This document shows positions 6,916-15,030 of a DNA stretch of 64,000 bases, one piece after another. The stretch comes from Alistipes excrementigallinarum (GTDB taxonomy: Bacteria; Bacteroidota; Bacteroidia; Bacteroidales; Rikenellaceae), in the NCBI GenBank assembly GCA_019112825.1, contig DXIP01000009.1, forward strand, positions 1-64,000. The letters run 5' to 3'. How positions within the stretch are numbered: the stretch's first letter is position 1; every line of letters begins with the position of its first letter. The position numbers were made by a program, and so were the translations under genes. The notes beneath the pieces were generated by a model that worked only from the letters and a program-made list of their open reading frames with translations, did no database searches and had not been told where the DNA came from.

Positions 6916-8613
6916 ATGAAAAGGAACCTGTTCACATCTTCGGCCGTACTTCTCTTTTCGGCCTTGACCCTTGCATGCTGTGGCGGCAGCTCCGTTCAAT
7001 CGCCTTCGACCGAGGAGGCCCGGGCTGCGTTGGTACTCCCCGAGGCGGCCGACAGCGCGCAGCGCTCCGCGGCGGTACAGGCCGCCCGGATATGGGGCTT
7101 TGTCAAGTACCACCATCCGGCATTCGCCAGGAAATCGCTGAATGCCGATGCCGAGTATTTCACGCTGCTGCACCGTATTATAAATGCGCCGGACTCGGCT
7201 CGCAACGCGGTGTTCGCGGAGTGGATTGCCGCATTGGGACCTGTTTCCATGCGTTCCGACAGCAGCGTGAAGTGCGAAGTCTTCAACGATTTCGCATGGA
7301 TTTACGACACGCTGCAGCTGAGTGCGCCCCTGAGCCGCATGTTGGCTGAAATCCGTCAGGCGGACCCGGGCAAAAACAGATATGTGGAGCAGACCTCTGT
7401 CAACGTCTCATACATCGAGCCGGAATATACGGATATTCCGGACGAAGACATCGCATACAGACTGCTCGGTGTGGCTAAATTCTGGAACGCCGTCGACAGC
7501 TACTCCCCGAACCGCAATCTGACGGACCGCCCGTGGGACGAGGTGCTTCGCGACTATACGGCCATGGCATTCGACTCCTCGGTCGACTTCATGGCGCTCT
7601 ACTCCCGCATGGTATCCGAACTGTGCGACTCGCATGTCAATTCGTGGTTTATTCCGCTCTTCGGGGGCCGCTTCGTCCCCGTCGTGTGCCGCTTCGCCGG
7701 GGAGCGACTCTTCGTTACGGACACCTGTACGCTTGTGCCCAATGATTTCCGCGTCGGGGACGAGATTCTCCGTATCGACGGCAAAAGCCCGGTCGAACGT
7801 TTGGCGGAACTCGCGCCCTACATGTCCTGCTCCAACCGTGCTGCGTTCATGCGCGACGGCTCCTATGCATCGCTGCTCACGGCGAAGGAGGAGGTGCAGC
7901 TCGAGTATCGGAGCCGCGGGGAGCTCCGCACGTCGACCCTCTCCACGGTCGATGGCGAGCATTTTGTCGGACGGATATACGCGAATCTGTATTCGCCCCA
8001 AAAGCCGACGTTCGAAGAGGTGGCCGACGGCATCGCCTGCATCCGTATCGGCTCGCTTACGTGCGACGATGAACCCGAGCTTGAGGAGCTGCTGAAGAGG
8101 TACGACAAGCTGATTATCGACCTGCGTGCATATCCAGCCGAGTACGATGTAATCCACAAGCTGCTTCCGGAGTATCTCTTTCCCGAGGCCCGGGAGGCAG
8201 TTGCCGTGCTGCTGCCTCAGGCCGACACTCCGGGAACCGTCGTACGTTGGGTCGAGTCGACGGAGCGGAGCTCCGATTCCGGTCGGCTTTTCCGGGGGCA
8301 GATTGTGCTGTTGGTCGATGCCAGCTCGCAGTCGATGTCCGAGTATTTCACAATGTTCCTGCAGACCATTCCGGGCGTCGTGACCATTGGCAGCCAAACG
8401 GCCGGCGCCGACGGAAACGTAACGCGCATCCAGCTGCCCTATGCGTCATTCAACCTCACCGGTCTCGGTGTCTGCTATCCCGACGGGCTGAACGCTCAGC
8501 GTCGCGGTGTGAAGATTGACCGTGTGGTCGAACCGACTGCCGAGGGGTTGATGCAGGGTCGGGACGAACAGATGGAGGCGGCAATCGACTGTCTGAACGG
8601 GGCTCGTATCTGA
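6916..8613 (+). CDS. S41 family C-terminal-processing-type peptidase, lipoprotein
   Basis: The 565-residue protein starts with a lipoprotein signal (TLAC, cleavage before Cys21 or 22), so it acts on the outside of a membrane in the periplasm or at the outer membrane. The early WGFVKYHHP segment (about residue 60) is typical of Bacteroidota S41 members. A PDZ-like segment near 265-290 (VGDEILRIDG) precedes the S41 core. The catalytic serine region is DASSQSMSEYF at about residues 467-477, followed by IGSQTAGADGNV, which fits the family pattern of Ser, then Glu one residue later. Substrates are unknown; S41 enzymes cut peptides or protein C-termini. It is a single-gene unit with its own promoter and terminator. 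Confidence 0.88.
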   Translation: MKRNLFTSSAVLLFSALTLACCGGSSVQSPSTEEARAALVLPEAADSAQRSAAVQAARIWGFVKYHHPAFARKSLNADAEYFTLLHRIINAPDSARNAVFAEWIAALGPVSMRSDSSVKCEVFNDFAWIYDTLQLSAPLSRMLAEIRQADPGKNRYVEQTSVNVSYIEPEYTDIPDEDIAYRLLGVAKFWNAVDSYSPNRNLTDRPWDEVLRDYTAMAFDSSVDFMALYSRMVSELCDSHVNSWFIPLFGGRFVPVVCRFAGERLFVTDTCTLVPNDFRVGDEILRIDGKSPVERLAELAPYMSCSNRAAFMRDGSYASLLTAKEEVQLEYRSRGELRTSTLSTVDGEHFVGRIYANLYSPQKPTFEEVADGIACIRIGSLTCDDEPELEELLKRYDKLIIDLRAYPAEYDVIHKLLPEYLFPEAREAVAVLLPQADTPGTVVRWVESTERSSDSGRLFRGQIVLLVDASSQSMSEYFTMFLQTIPGVVTIGSQTAGADGNVTRIQLPYASFNLTGLGVCYPDGLNAQRRGVKIDRVVEPTAEGLMQGRDEQMEAAIDCLNGARI

Positions 8614-8636
8614 AAAGTGCGCCCGTAACCATAAAA

Positions 8637-8673
8637 TGAAAAGGAGGGAATCATTTCGATTTCCTCCTTTTTT
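8637..8673 (+). terminator. Terminator after the S41 peptidase gene
   Basis: AAAAGGAGGGAA pairs with TTTCCTCCTTTT around a short ATCATTTCGA loop, followed by TTTTTT. It lies 25 bases after the stop codon. Confidence 0.85.
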
Positions 8674-8859
8674 ATTATCGCCTCCAGATTGCACCCATCC
8701 TGTACGGATTGATGCCTGTACCGTTGTGAGCCGATGTCTGGCCTGCATGAATTTTCTGCCCGGATAATCAGGATGTAACGGGGTTCTTTCCCTGTTTTCC
8801 GCCCGATTTTAACCCTCCGTGTTTGCGATATTCAGAGTCGTTCCGACCGGTTGCCGGAA

Positions 8860-9381
8860 TTATCGCTCCGACGGCGTGTAACTTTCGAAGGTGTGGTCGT
8901 CGTAGAGGATAACGATGCGGCGCACCGATCCGTGTCCGCGCAGGGCAACCTGCTGCAATGCCTCTGAGGTGAGGGCAGCCGACGATGCTCCGGCTGATGC
9001 GGTCGATGGCGTTGCGATGGAGGCGTCTCCAGCCGCCGGACCGAAGAGCGTTGTCCCGGCCGGACTCTTCGCCCTGGTCTGACCGGCCGCTCCGGCTCCG
9101 ATTCCTGTCCCGACTCCAACTTCGGGCGACCCGCCATTCACCGCCGCACCCGTTGCTGCGGCGGTCGTGTCACTCCGGTACATCGGCCCCTTGTCGAGCA
9201 GAAGCCAGTCGGGGCTGAGCCGGGGAAATTTCAGCAGCATCTTTTGCAGAAAATCGAAGCTGGGCTTGTTGCGCCCGGCCAGAATGTGGGAGATTCCCGC
9301 CGGATTGATTTCGAGTCTTTCGGCCAGCTGGCTTGGCTTCAAACCTTCACTTTTCATGATATCGAGCAATTTCTCCCTCAT
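8860..9381 (-). CDS. XRE/Cro-C1 family transcriptional regulator
   Basis: The 173-residue protein has an N-terminal helix-turn-helix domain (residues 1-65; LKPSQLAERLEINPAGISHI is the two-helix core), a linker of about 70 residues rich in Ala, Gly, Thr and Ser, and a short conserved C-terminal segment (GSVRRIVILYDDHTFESYTP). This layout is common in Bacteroidota, where the function of the C-terminal segment is not known. The ATG at 9379-9381 is preceded by an A+T-rich region with many TTTACAAAT-like sites; the closest is 12 bases from the start codon, so autoregulation is likely. No cognate target gene is divergently transcribed next to it: the next gene upstream ends toward it. Confidence 0.88.
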   Translation of the reverse strand: MREKLLDIMKSEGLKPSQLAERLEINPAGISHILAGRNKPSFDFLQKMLLKFPRLSPDWLLLDKGPMYRSDTTAAATGAAVNGGSPEVGVGTGIGAGAAGQTRAKSPAGTTLFGPAAGDASIATPSTASAGASSAALTSEALQQVALRGHGSVRRIVILYDDHTFESYTPSER

Positions 9382-9392
9382 CAGCGTAATTT

Positions 9393-9423
9393 TTTACAAA
9401 TATAAACACTTTTCATTTGTAAA
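9393..9423 (-). promoter_or_regulatory. Inverted repeat TTTACAAAT-N13-ATTTGTAAA, candidate repressor operator
   Basis: TTTACAAAT (9393-9401) and ATTTGTAAA (9415-9423) are perfect inverted repeats directly upstream of the XRE regulator start codon. Further copies of the half-site follow upstream (9439-9447, 9470-9478, 9761-9769), with palindromes at 9805-9816 and 9848-9861. Assignment to the XRE protein is an inference from position. Confidence 0.6.
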
Positions 9424-9438
9424 TCAAGAAAATTTGCT

Positions 9439-9478
9439 ATTTGTAAAATGTCAATAACTGTTGATAATGTTTACAAAT
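9439..9478 (-). promoter_or_regulatory. Second pair of TTTACAAAT half-sites
   Basis: ATTTGTAAA (9439-9447) and TTTACAAAT (9470-9478) are perfect inverted repeats 22 bases apart, in the opposite arrangement to the first pair. Confidence 0.5.
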
Positions 9479-9760
9479 GGAAACAAATAAATTCCGTTAA
9501 AAGTTGCCCTTCGTTGTTACGTTTGTTTTTACTTTATACTGTATTAATTAAAATACTCGTTTTCAGTGTAATATCAATGATAAAACCTTGTTGTGCGCCC
9601 TCTACGCCGGCGTGCTTGCATCTTCTATTGTTTTGGTTTCTCGTTCGTTGATGTAAATTTCGTAAAATATTGATATTGTGGGGTATTTAATGGTACATGT
9701 TTAGTGGTTTAACAGCGGTTGTAGCCGAGAAATTGCACCCGGATGAGCGTTTATCGATAA

Positions 9761-9861
9761 TTTACAAATGTATATTATTAACAGGGCAAGCAGCGCTGTT
9801 CTTTTTACATATGTAATTACAACTGGAAAATATCCCTCTCCCCAATCTTTACAATTGTAAA
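9761..9861. promoter_or_regulatory. Distal cluster of TTTACAAAT-like sites, two of them palindromes
   Basis: TTTACAAAT at 9761-9769, the 12-bp palindrome TTACATATGTAA at 9805-9816, and the 14-bp palindrome TTTACAATTGTAAA at 9848-9861 share the TTTACA core with the sites near the XRE gene. A weaker TTTACAA is at 9930-9936. The stretch 9382-9970 holds no convincing gene. Confidence 0.5.
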
Positions 9862-9975
9862 ATAAGCACCTCTCTACCCTACTTTTTGCCCGATTTTTGC
9901 GTATTTAGCTCGGCTGTTCATATCTTTTATTTACAACTCTGCTTGCAGCTAAGATTATGTTAAATAACAAAGAAG

Positions 9976-10005
9976 CGGAGCAGGATAGAGATATCCTACT
10001 CCGCT
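9976..10005 (-). terminator. Terminator of the HIT gene
   Basis: A 13-bp stem (9976-9988 with 9993-10005, one G-U pair on the minus-strand RNA) closes a 4-base loop. On the minus strand it is followed by TTCTTTGTTATTT. It starts 33 bases after the HIT stop codon. Confidence 0.75.
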
Positions 10006-10037
10006 CAGGAATAATCAGTTACCTGTTTGTTAACAAC

Positions 10038-10427
10038 CTACTCCCTGGAGAGCCTTTCCGCAATTTCGCGGAACTCTTCCGGAGTCAGTTGGAGCTTTTC
10101 GCGGTGAAAATCGACGTCGTTTTCGCTGTTCATCGGTATCAGATGGATGTGTGCATGGGGAACTTCGAGTCCCAGTACCACTACTGCCACCTTCCTGCAG
10201 GCGGTTTCCCGCTTGATTCGGGCTGCAACCTTCTTGGCAAAGAGCATCATGCCGGCAAGGGTTTCGTCATCGAGGTCGAAGATAGAGTCGACCTCCTTCT
10301 TGGGAACGACGAGCGTATGCCCTTTGGCCAGCGGATTGATGTCGAGGAATGCGTAGTAGCGGTCGTCTTCGGCGACCTTGTAGGAGGGAATCTCCCCCGC
10401 AATGATGCGTGAAAAGATGGATGCCAT
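10038..10427 (-). CDS. HIT family (histidine triad) nucleotide-binding hydrolase, HINT type
   Basis: The 129-residue protein has the HINT layout: start MASIFSRIIAGEIP, DINPLAKGHTLVVPK in the middle, and the histidine triad HAHIHLIP with His91, His93 and His95 as the catalytic site. HINT enzymes split AMP from phosphoramidate-type nucleotides. The start at 10427 matches the family; reading on upstream would add 81 residues coded by a tandem-repeat region and is not believed. Length is slightly above the usual 110-120 residues, because of a C-terminal helix (LTPEEFREIAERLSRE). Confidence 0.93.
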   Translation of the reverse strand: MASIFSRIIAGEIPSYKVAEDDRYYAFLDINPLAKGHTLVVPKKEVDSIFDLDDETLAGMMLFAKKVAARIKRETACRKVAVVVLGLEVPHAHIHLIPMNSENDVDFHREKLQLTPEEFREIAERLSRE

Positions 10428-10889
10428 AATCTGAATAGTGTTGAATGTTATCGTTTCCGTTGTCTTGATGCGGCACCGGGCGTCTATCCCGGTCTCTGTC
10501 CGGTGCGGTTCGCTCCGGCCGGGGCGGTTAGGCGCGTCGTGTGCTTCGTGTGCTTCGTGTGCTTCGTGTGCCTCTATGTGTTGCCTCTCTATGGGACGGT
10601 TTTGTGTCTCGCTTAACGGCTTCTTGCCGCGGGAGATTCTTCGCCGGTCCATCTGGTCGAAGGTCGGCAACCGGGGCTGTAGAAAAGCCCGTGGGCACCT
10701 CCCTGCCGAATCATCGGGTGCCGGTCAGCTGCAGGGTGCCTCGCCAGGCGTCGGCGCGCATCCCATGTCTGCGAGCCTCGGTTTTCCGCGCTTCATTCTT
10801 CCCGGGCGGTGCACCTCGTTGTTCGCTTCGCTCATCGAAGTCATGTTCATATAGACAGTTTGTCCGCGGCTCGGTTGTTTGGTGTTATG
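10428..10889. other. Gene-free stretch upstream of the HIT gene
   Basis: It contains a tandem repeat of the 9-mer GTGCTTCGT (10541-10567, three exact copies and a partial fourth). A G+C-rich imperfect hairpin at about 10684-10735 joins GGGCACCTCCCTGC to GCAGGGTGCC and may end transcription of the 10890-11444 gene. I see no gene and no clear promoter. Confidence 0.45.
10541..10576. repeat. Tandem 9-bp repeat (GTGCTTCGT)
   Basis: Three exact copies (10541-10549, 10550-10558, 10559-10567) and one degenerate copy. Being a multiple of three, it keeps an upstream extension of the HIT frame open, which is probably an artefact. Confidence 0.8.
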
Positions 10890-11444
10890 TTACTCCTCGA
10901 ATTTGGGCTTCAGAATCTCGGCGTAAATGACCGCTTTGCGCAGGTCGAACTCCGCGACTATCTCATTGGCCGTCTCCTCCGTTTTCGGCGGCTGAACGGG
11001 CTCCTTTTCGCGCATTACCGCCATAACCTGCGGCTGGGCGGCCGATATGTTGCTGTGCCTGCGTTGGAGGCTTTCGCCCGCGTGCTGCAGTCCGTGTTGG
11101 GGAGATGCTGTTGCCGGCGTCTGCGACCGCGACGCAGCGGCCTGTTGTGCGGTCGCCCGTTGTGCAGCGGTCTGTTGCGTAGTGGATTTTGCGCCTCCGG
11201 TCGAGGAGGGCGAAGTGGCCGGCCGACGGCTGCGTTGTTGCGGCAGAGGAAAACCCTCCGGCAGACCGCTGCCCGGGGTCGGATAGCGTGGAACGGTCGG
11301 ATGGCCCTGCCCGGCGTTGCGCTCCTGCCCCTCTTCGACCTCTTCGGCACGCCTCGCGGCCCGTTTGCGGGCCTTGGAGAGCGCCGAAAAGCCCATCGAT
11401 ACGACGATGAACAGCAGCCAGAGTATGGGCGCGTAGTCTTCCAT
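10890..11444 (-). CDS. Hypothetical single-pass membrane protein
   Basis: This 184-residue protein has one N-terminal membrane helix (YAPILWLLFIVVSMGFSAL, residues 4-22) followed by a basic stretch (KARKRAARRAEE), so the rest is cytoplasmic. The middle (about 45-140) is low complexity, rich in Gln, Ala, Ser, Thr and Pro, and the C-terminal 30 residues (IVAEFDLRKAVIYAEILKPK) look conserved. The family is common in Bacteroidota and has no known function. It starts four bases after the relA/spoT-like gene ends and is surely co-transcribed with it. Confidence 0.75.
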   Translation of the reverse strand: MEDYAPILWLLFIVVSMGFSALSKARKRAARRAEEVEEGQERNAGQGHPTVPRYPTPGSGLPEGFPLPQQRSRRPATSPSSTGGAKSTTQQTAAQRATAQQAAASRSQTPATASPQHGLQHAGESLQRRHSNISAAQPQVMAVMREKEPVQPPKTEETANEIVAEFDLRKAVIYAEILKPKFEE

Positions 11445-11448
11445 GGTC

Positions 11449-13668
11449 TCAGTTCATGGCTCGTTTGACGGTTTCGATGCCCTTGATTTGGCGGATGCGG
11501 TCCATGACGGCGTTCAGACCCTCGGCGTCCTTCACGTAGAGGCTGACGCTTCCCTCGAAGATGCCGTCGTGGCTGTGGATGTTCACCTCGCGGATGTTGA
11601 TGTTGAAGTCGTCGCTGACGACCTTGGCCAAATCGAGCAGGATGCCCATCCGGTCGATGCCGCGGATTTCGGCCGTCACCAGGTAGGACATCGCCTTGTG
11701 CTGCGACCACTTGATTTCCTCCTTGACGATGTTGTTGCCGAACTGGCTGGCCAGCCGGTTCAGCTCGTCGCAGGTTGCCTTGTGGACGATGATGTCGCCG
11801 CTGGCCGGGTCGCGGTAGCCCACGACCTTGTCGCCCGGAATGGGTTTGCAGCACTCGGCGATGCGGAACTGTGGTTCGGCCTCCACGTCGGGCGAAGGCT
11901 GTATCTCACCCGGCGACACGGGAGCATCGCCCTCCTCGGGCTCCTCCTTCTTGGGGATGAAGAGGGTCCAGAACTTGAGTATCTTGCTCTTCGAGTCGAC
12001 CTTGAGGGTCTTCTCCAGCGTGTCGATGGTGACGATTCCCGCGCCGATTTTGCTGTAGAGCTCCTCCTTGTTGCGGCAGCCGTAGGCCGGGACGATTTTG
12101 CGCAGCACGCGGCCGCTGAGCTTGATGTTGAGCTCCTTCATCTTGTCGTCGAGCATCTGCATGCCGTGCTCGATGTTGTGCTGCCGCTCGCGCTTGAGGA
12201 AGCTCTTGATGGCCTGCTTGGCCTTGGCCGTCGTGACGATGTCGAGCCACTCAGGCTTGGGTCGGGCGTTGTCGGCCGTGATGATTTCAATCTGGTCACC
12301 GCTGTTGAGCGTCGTGGTGATGGGCTCCAGCTTGTGGTTGATTTTGGCGCTGATAGCGTTGTTGCCGATTTTCGAGTGGATGTCGTAGGCAAAGTCGAGC
12401 GCCGTGGCGCCGAAGGGCAACTTACGTGATTCTCCCTTTGGTGTAAACACCACTATTTCACTGGTGTACAGCGATAACTTGAAGTTGTCCAGGAAGTCGA
12501 CGGCATTCTCCGTCGGGCTGTTCAGCGCCGCCCGAATCTGCTTGAGCCACTTGTCGAACTCGTCCTCGTCCTGCGAGATGGTCGCATGCTTGTACTTCCA
12601 GTGGGCGGCGAATCCCCGTTCGGCAATCTCCTCCATGCGCTGCGTGCGGATTTGCACCTCGACCCATACGCCGTCAGGGCCCATGACCGTCGAGTGCAGC
12701 GCCTCGTAGCCGTTGGCCTTGGGCATCGAAATCCAGTCGCGCAGGCGGTCGGGTTTCGGGGTGTAGGTGTCTGTAATGGAGGAGTAAATCTGCCAGCACT
12801 GCGTCTTCTCGGAGGGGAACGGAAGCGGCTTGAAGACAATCCGGATGGCGAACAGGTCGTAGACCTCCTCGAAGGGTATCTGCTTGCGCTGCATCTTGTT
12901 CCAGATGGAGTAGACGCTCTTGACGCGGGCCGATATCTCGTAGTTGATTTTGTCGCGGTTGAGCGCCGCGATAATCGGGGCGTTGAACTTGTCGACGAAC
13001 TCCTGGCGCGAGGCCTCCGATTCGCTCAGTTTGCGGGTGATTTCGGCGTACTCCTGCGGGAAGCGGTACTTCATGCAGAGGTCCTCCAGCTCGCTCTTGA
13101 TGGAGTAGAGCCCGAGCCGGTAGGCCAGCGGCGCGAAGAGGTAGATGGTCTCGCTCGTGATTTTGATTTGCTTGTTGAGCGGCATCGAGCCGAGCGTGCG
13201 CATGTTGTGCAGGCGGTCGGCAATCTTGATGAGGATGACCCGCACGTCGTCCGAGAGGGTCAGCAGCACCTTGCGGAAGTATTCGGCCTGCTTCGAGGTG
13301 TCGGCGTTGAAGACGCCCGACATCTTGGTAAGGCCATCGACCATCGAGGCGATTTTGGGGCCGAAGATGCGCTCCATGTCCTCGACGGTGTACTCCGTAT
13401 CCTCCACCACGTCGTGCAGCAGTGAGGCGACGACCGACTTGACGCCCAGGCCAATCTCCTCGATGACTATTTTGGCTACTGCAATAGGATGCAGGAGATA
13501 AGGCTCGCCGGAGCGGCGCCTTACCCCCTGATGGGCCTCTTTGGCGAGGAAAAATGCACGTTTAATCAGATTCCAGTCTTCGTCGTTCTTGCATATTTTG
13601 GTGCACGAGAAGAGCAGGTCGTCCCATTTCTCCTTTATTATGAGTTCATCCTCGGCAGTATAATCCAT
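11449..13668 (-). CDS. Bifunctional (p)ppGpp synthetase/hydrolase, RelA/SpoT family
   Basis: The 739-residue protein makes and breaks the stringent-response alarmone (p)ppGpp. The HD hydrolase domain is intact (His60, then LLHDVVEDT with His85-Asp86, and RLHNMRTL). The synthetase domain carries RVKSVYSIWNKMQ, YDLFAIRIVF, GYEALHSTV and VEVQIRTQRMEEIAE. A TGS domain (VVFTPKGESRKLPFGATALD, about 405-470), a helical/zinc-finger-like region with ECCKPIPGD near 640, and a C-terminal ACT domain (TAEIRGIDRMGILLDLAKVV) follow. With both active sites intact it is probably the main Rel enzyme. ATG 13668 is preferred over the TTG two codons upstream. It lies 18 bases after recA and four before a membrane protein gene. 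Confidence 0.95.
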   Translation of the reverse strand: MDYTAEDELIIKEKWDDLLFSCTKICKNDEDWNLIKRAFFLAKEAHQGVRRRSGEPYLLHPIAVAKIVIEEIGLGVKSVVASLLHDVVEDTEYTVEDMERIFGPKIASMVDGLTKMSGVFNADTSKQAEYFRKVLLTLSDDVRVILIKIADRLHNMRTLGSMPLNKQIKITSETIYLFAPLAYRLGLYSIKSELEDLCMKYRFPQEYAEITRKLSESEASRQEFVDKFNAPIIAALNRDKINYEISARVKSVYSIWNKMQRKQIPFEEVYDLFAIRIVFKPLPFPSEKTQCWQIYSSITDTYTPKPDRLRDWISMPKANGYEALHSTVMGPDGVWVEVQIRTQRMEEIAERGFAAHWKYKHATISQDEDEFDKWLKQIRAALNSPTENAVDFLDNFKLSLYTSEIVVFTPKGESRKLPFGATALDFAYDIHSKIGNNAISAKINHKLEPITTTLNSGDQIEIITADNARPKPEWLDIVTTAKAKQAIKSFLKRERQHNIEHGMQMLDDKMKELNIKLSGRVLRKIVPAYGCRNKEELYSKIGAGIVTIDTLEKTLKVDSKSKILKFWTLFIPKKEEPEEGDAPVSPGEIQPSPDVEAEPQFRIAECCKPIPGDKVVGYRDPASGDIIVHKATCDELNRLASQFGNNIVKEEIKWSQHKAMSYLVTAEIRGIDRMGILLDLAKVVSDDFNINIREVNIHSHDGIFEGSVSLYVKDAEGLNAVMDRIRQIKGIETVKRAMN

Positions 13669-13686
13669 AAGCAAACACTTGGGGTA

Positions 13687-14700
13687 TTACTCCTTTTTTT
13701 CCTTCATGGCCTCGCGGACCTTGGCCTCAATCTCGGCGCTGAGCGCTTCGTCCTTCTTGAGCAGCTCCTTCACCGCATCGCGGCCCTGGCCGATTTTGCG
13801 GTCTCCGTACGAGAACCACGAGCCGGCCTTCTTGATGATTCCGTAGTCGACGCCCAGGTCGATGATTTCGCCGATTTTCGAGATGCCCTCGCCGAACATG
13901 ATGTCGAATTCGGCACGCTTGAACGGGGGCGCCACCTTGTTCTTCACCACCTTGACCTTGGTGCGCGTTCCGAGCTGGTCCTCGCCGTCCTTGATGACCG
14001 ACATGCGGCGGATGTCGATGCGCACCGAAGCGTAGAACTTCAGCGCGTTGCCGCCCGTCGTGGTCTCGGGGTTGCCGTAGACGACGCCAATCTTGTCGCG
14101 CAGCTGGTTGATGAAGATGCAGACGGTCTTCGTCTTCGAGATGCTCGACGTGAGCTTGCGCAGCGCCTGCGACATCAGACGGGCCTGAAGACCCATCTTG
14201 GCGTCGCCCATCTCGCCCTCGATTTCGGCCTTGGGCGTCAGCGCCGCCACCGAGTCGATGACGATGATGTCGATGGCGCTCGAGCGAATCAGCGAGTCGG
14301 CGATTTCGAGCGCCTGCTCGCCGTTGTCGGGTTGCGAGATGAGCAGGTTGTCGACATCGACGCCCAGCTTCTGGGCATAGGCGCTGTCGAAGGCGTGCTC
14401 GGCGTCGATGAATGCGGCAATACCGCCCGCCTTCTGCGCCTCGGCGATGGCGTGGATGGCCAGCGTCGTCTTACCCGACGATTCGGGACCGAAAATTTCG
14501 ATGACACGTCCCTTGGGGTATCCGCCCACGCCCAACGCCATGTCGAGCGTGATGGAGCCCGTAGGGATGACGGGGATGTCGGCAATCTCCGTGCTGTTCA
14601 TCCGCATGATGGAGCCCTTGCCGAAGTCCTTCTCTATCTTTTCCATAACCGCGTTGAGCACTTTGAGCTTGTCCGCGTTCACCTGAGCTTTTTCTGCCAT
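13687..14700 (-). CDS. recA: Recombinase RecA
   Basis: The 337-residue protein is RecA, which forms filaments on single-stranded DNA for strand exchange and triggers LexA-type self-cleavage where present. Walker A GPESSGKTTL (residues 71-80), Walker B DIIVIDSVAALTPK, loop L1 region EGEMGDAKMGLQARLMSQAL and loop L2 region GGNALKFYASVRID are all there. The ATG at 14700 gives the standard N-terminus (MAEKAQVNADKLK); the frame stays open upstream through a repeat-rich leader that is not coding. I recognised no LexA box. It is followed 18 bases later by the relA/spoT gene. Confidence 0.98.
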   Translation of the reverse strand: MAEKAQVNADKLKVLNAVMEKIEKDFGKGSIMRMNSTEIADIPVIPTGSITLDMALGVGGYPKGRVIEIFGPESSGKTTLAIHAIAEAQKAGGIAAFIDAEHAFDSAYAQKLGVDVDNLLISQPDNGEQALEIADSLIRSSAIDIIVIDSVAALTPKAEIEGEMGDAKMGLQARLMSQALRKLTSSISKTKTVCIFINQLRDKIGVVYGNPETTTGGNALKFYASVRIDIRRMSVIKDGEDQLGTRTKVKVVKNKVAPPFKRAEFDIMFGEGISKIGEIIDLGVDYGIIKKAGSWFSYGDRKIGQGRDAVKELLKKDEALSAEIEAKVREAMKEKKE

Positions 14701-15030
14701 TGTGTGTAGTTCGTTATCTGAATAAATTGTTCGTTCTTTTTGTTGTTGTGCGCCCCGTTTCGGGGTGCCGTTTCGGGGTGCCGTTTCGGGGAGCGCGCTC
14801 CCCTGCTTTTGCTTTCGCGGCTGCGTTTGCCCTGGTCTTTGCCGCTGTTTGGAGCTGCGCCGGCTTGCGGGGGCGCCCACCTTCGGCACAACTCCGTTAT
14901 CGGGGCCTCCTTTGGACGTTTCCCGCTTTCGGACCGTTTCCGCCCACCTTCGGGTCTTCGCGTTTCTGCGCTTTTCCTCGGGTCTTCGGGTCGTTTCCGT
15001 TTTTGGGCCGTTCCCGCCCCCCCCCGGAGT
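14701..15030. other. Gene-free stretch upstream of recA
   Basis: Apart from the 13-bp repeats, this region is pyrimidine-rich on the plus strand (so purine-rich on the transcribed minus strand RNA), with repeated TTTCCG and TTCGGGT words and a run of nine C at 15017-15025. Several long open frames are only a result of the lack of stop codons in such sequence. No clear promoter was found for recA. Confidence 0.5.
14755..14791. repeat. Tandem 13-bp repeat (CCGTTTCGGGGTG) upstream of recA
   Basis: Copies at 14755-14767 and 14768-14780 are exact; a third (14781-14791) is cut at 11 bases. It lies 55 bases upstream of the recA start codon, within or just before its leader. Confidence 0.85.

Noticed and set aside
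10428..10670. N-terminal extension of the HIT protein with EAH repeats
   Set aside because: It arises from the 9-bp tandem repeat staying in frame; HINT proteins begin with the MASIF-type start at 10427.
10684..10735. Riboswitch-like fold between the membrane protein gene and the HIT gene
   Set aside because: Only one imperfect G+C hairpin is seen and none of the known riboswitch core sequences was recognised; it fits a terminator better.
14701..14889. N-terminal extension of RecA
   Set aside because: The extra 63 residues come from the 13-bp repeat region and precede the canonical RecA start.
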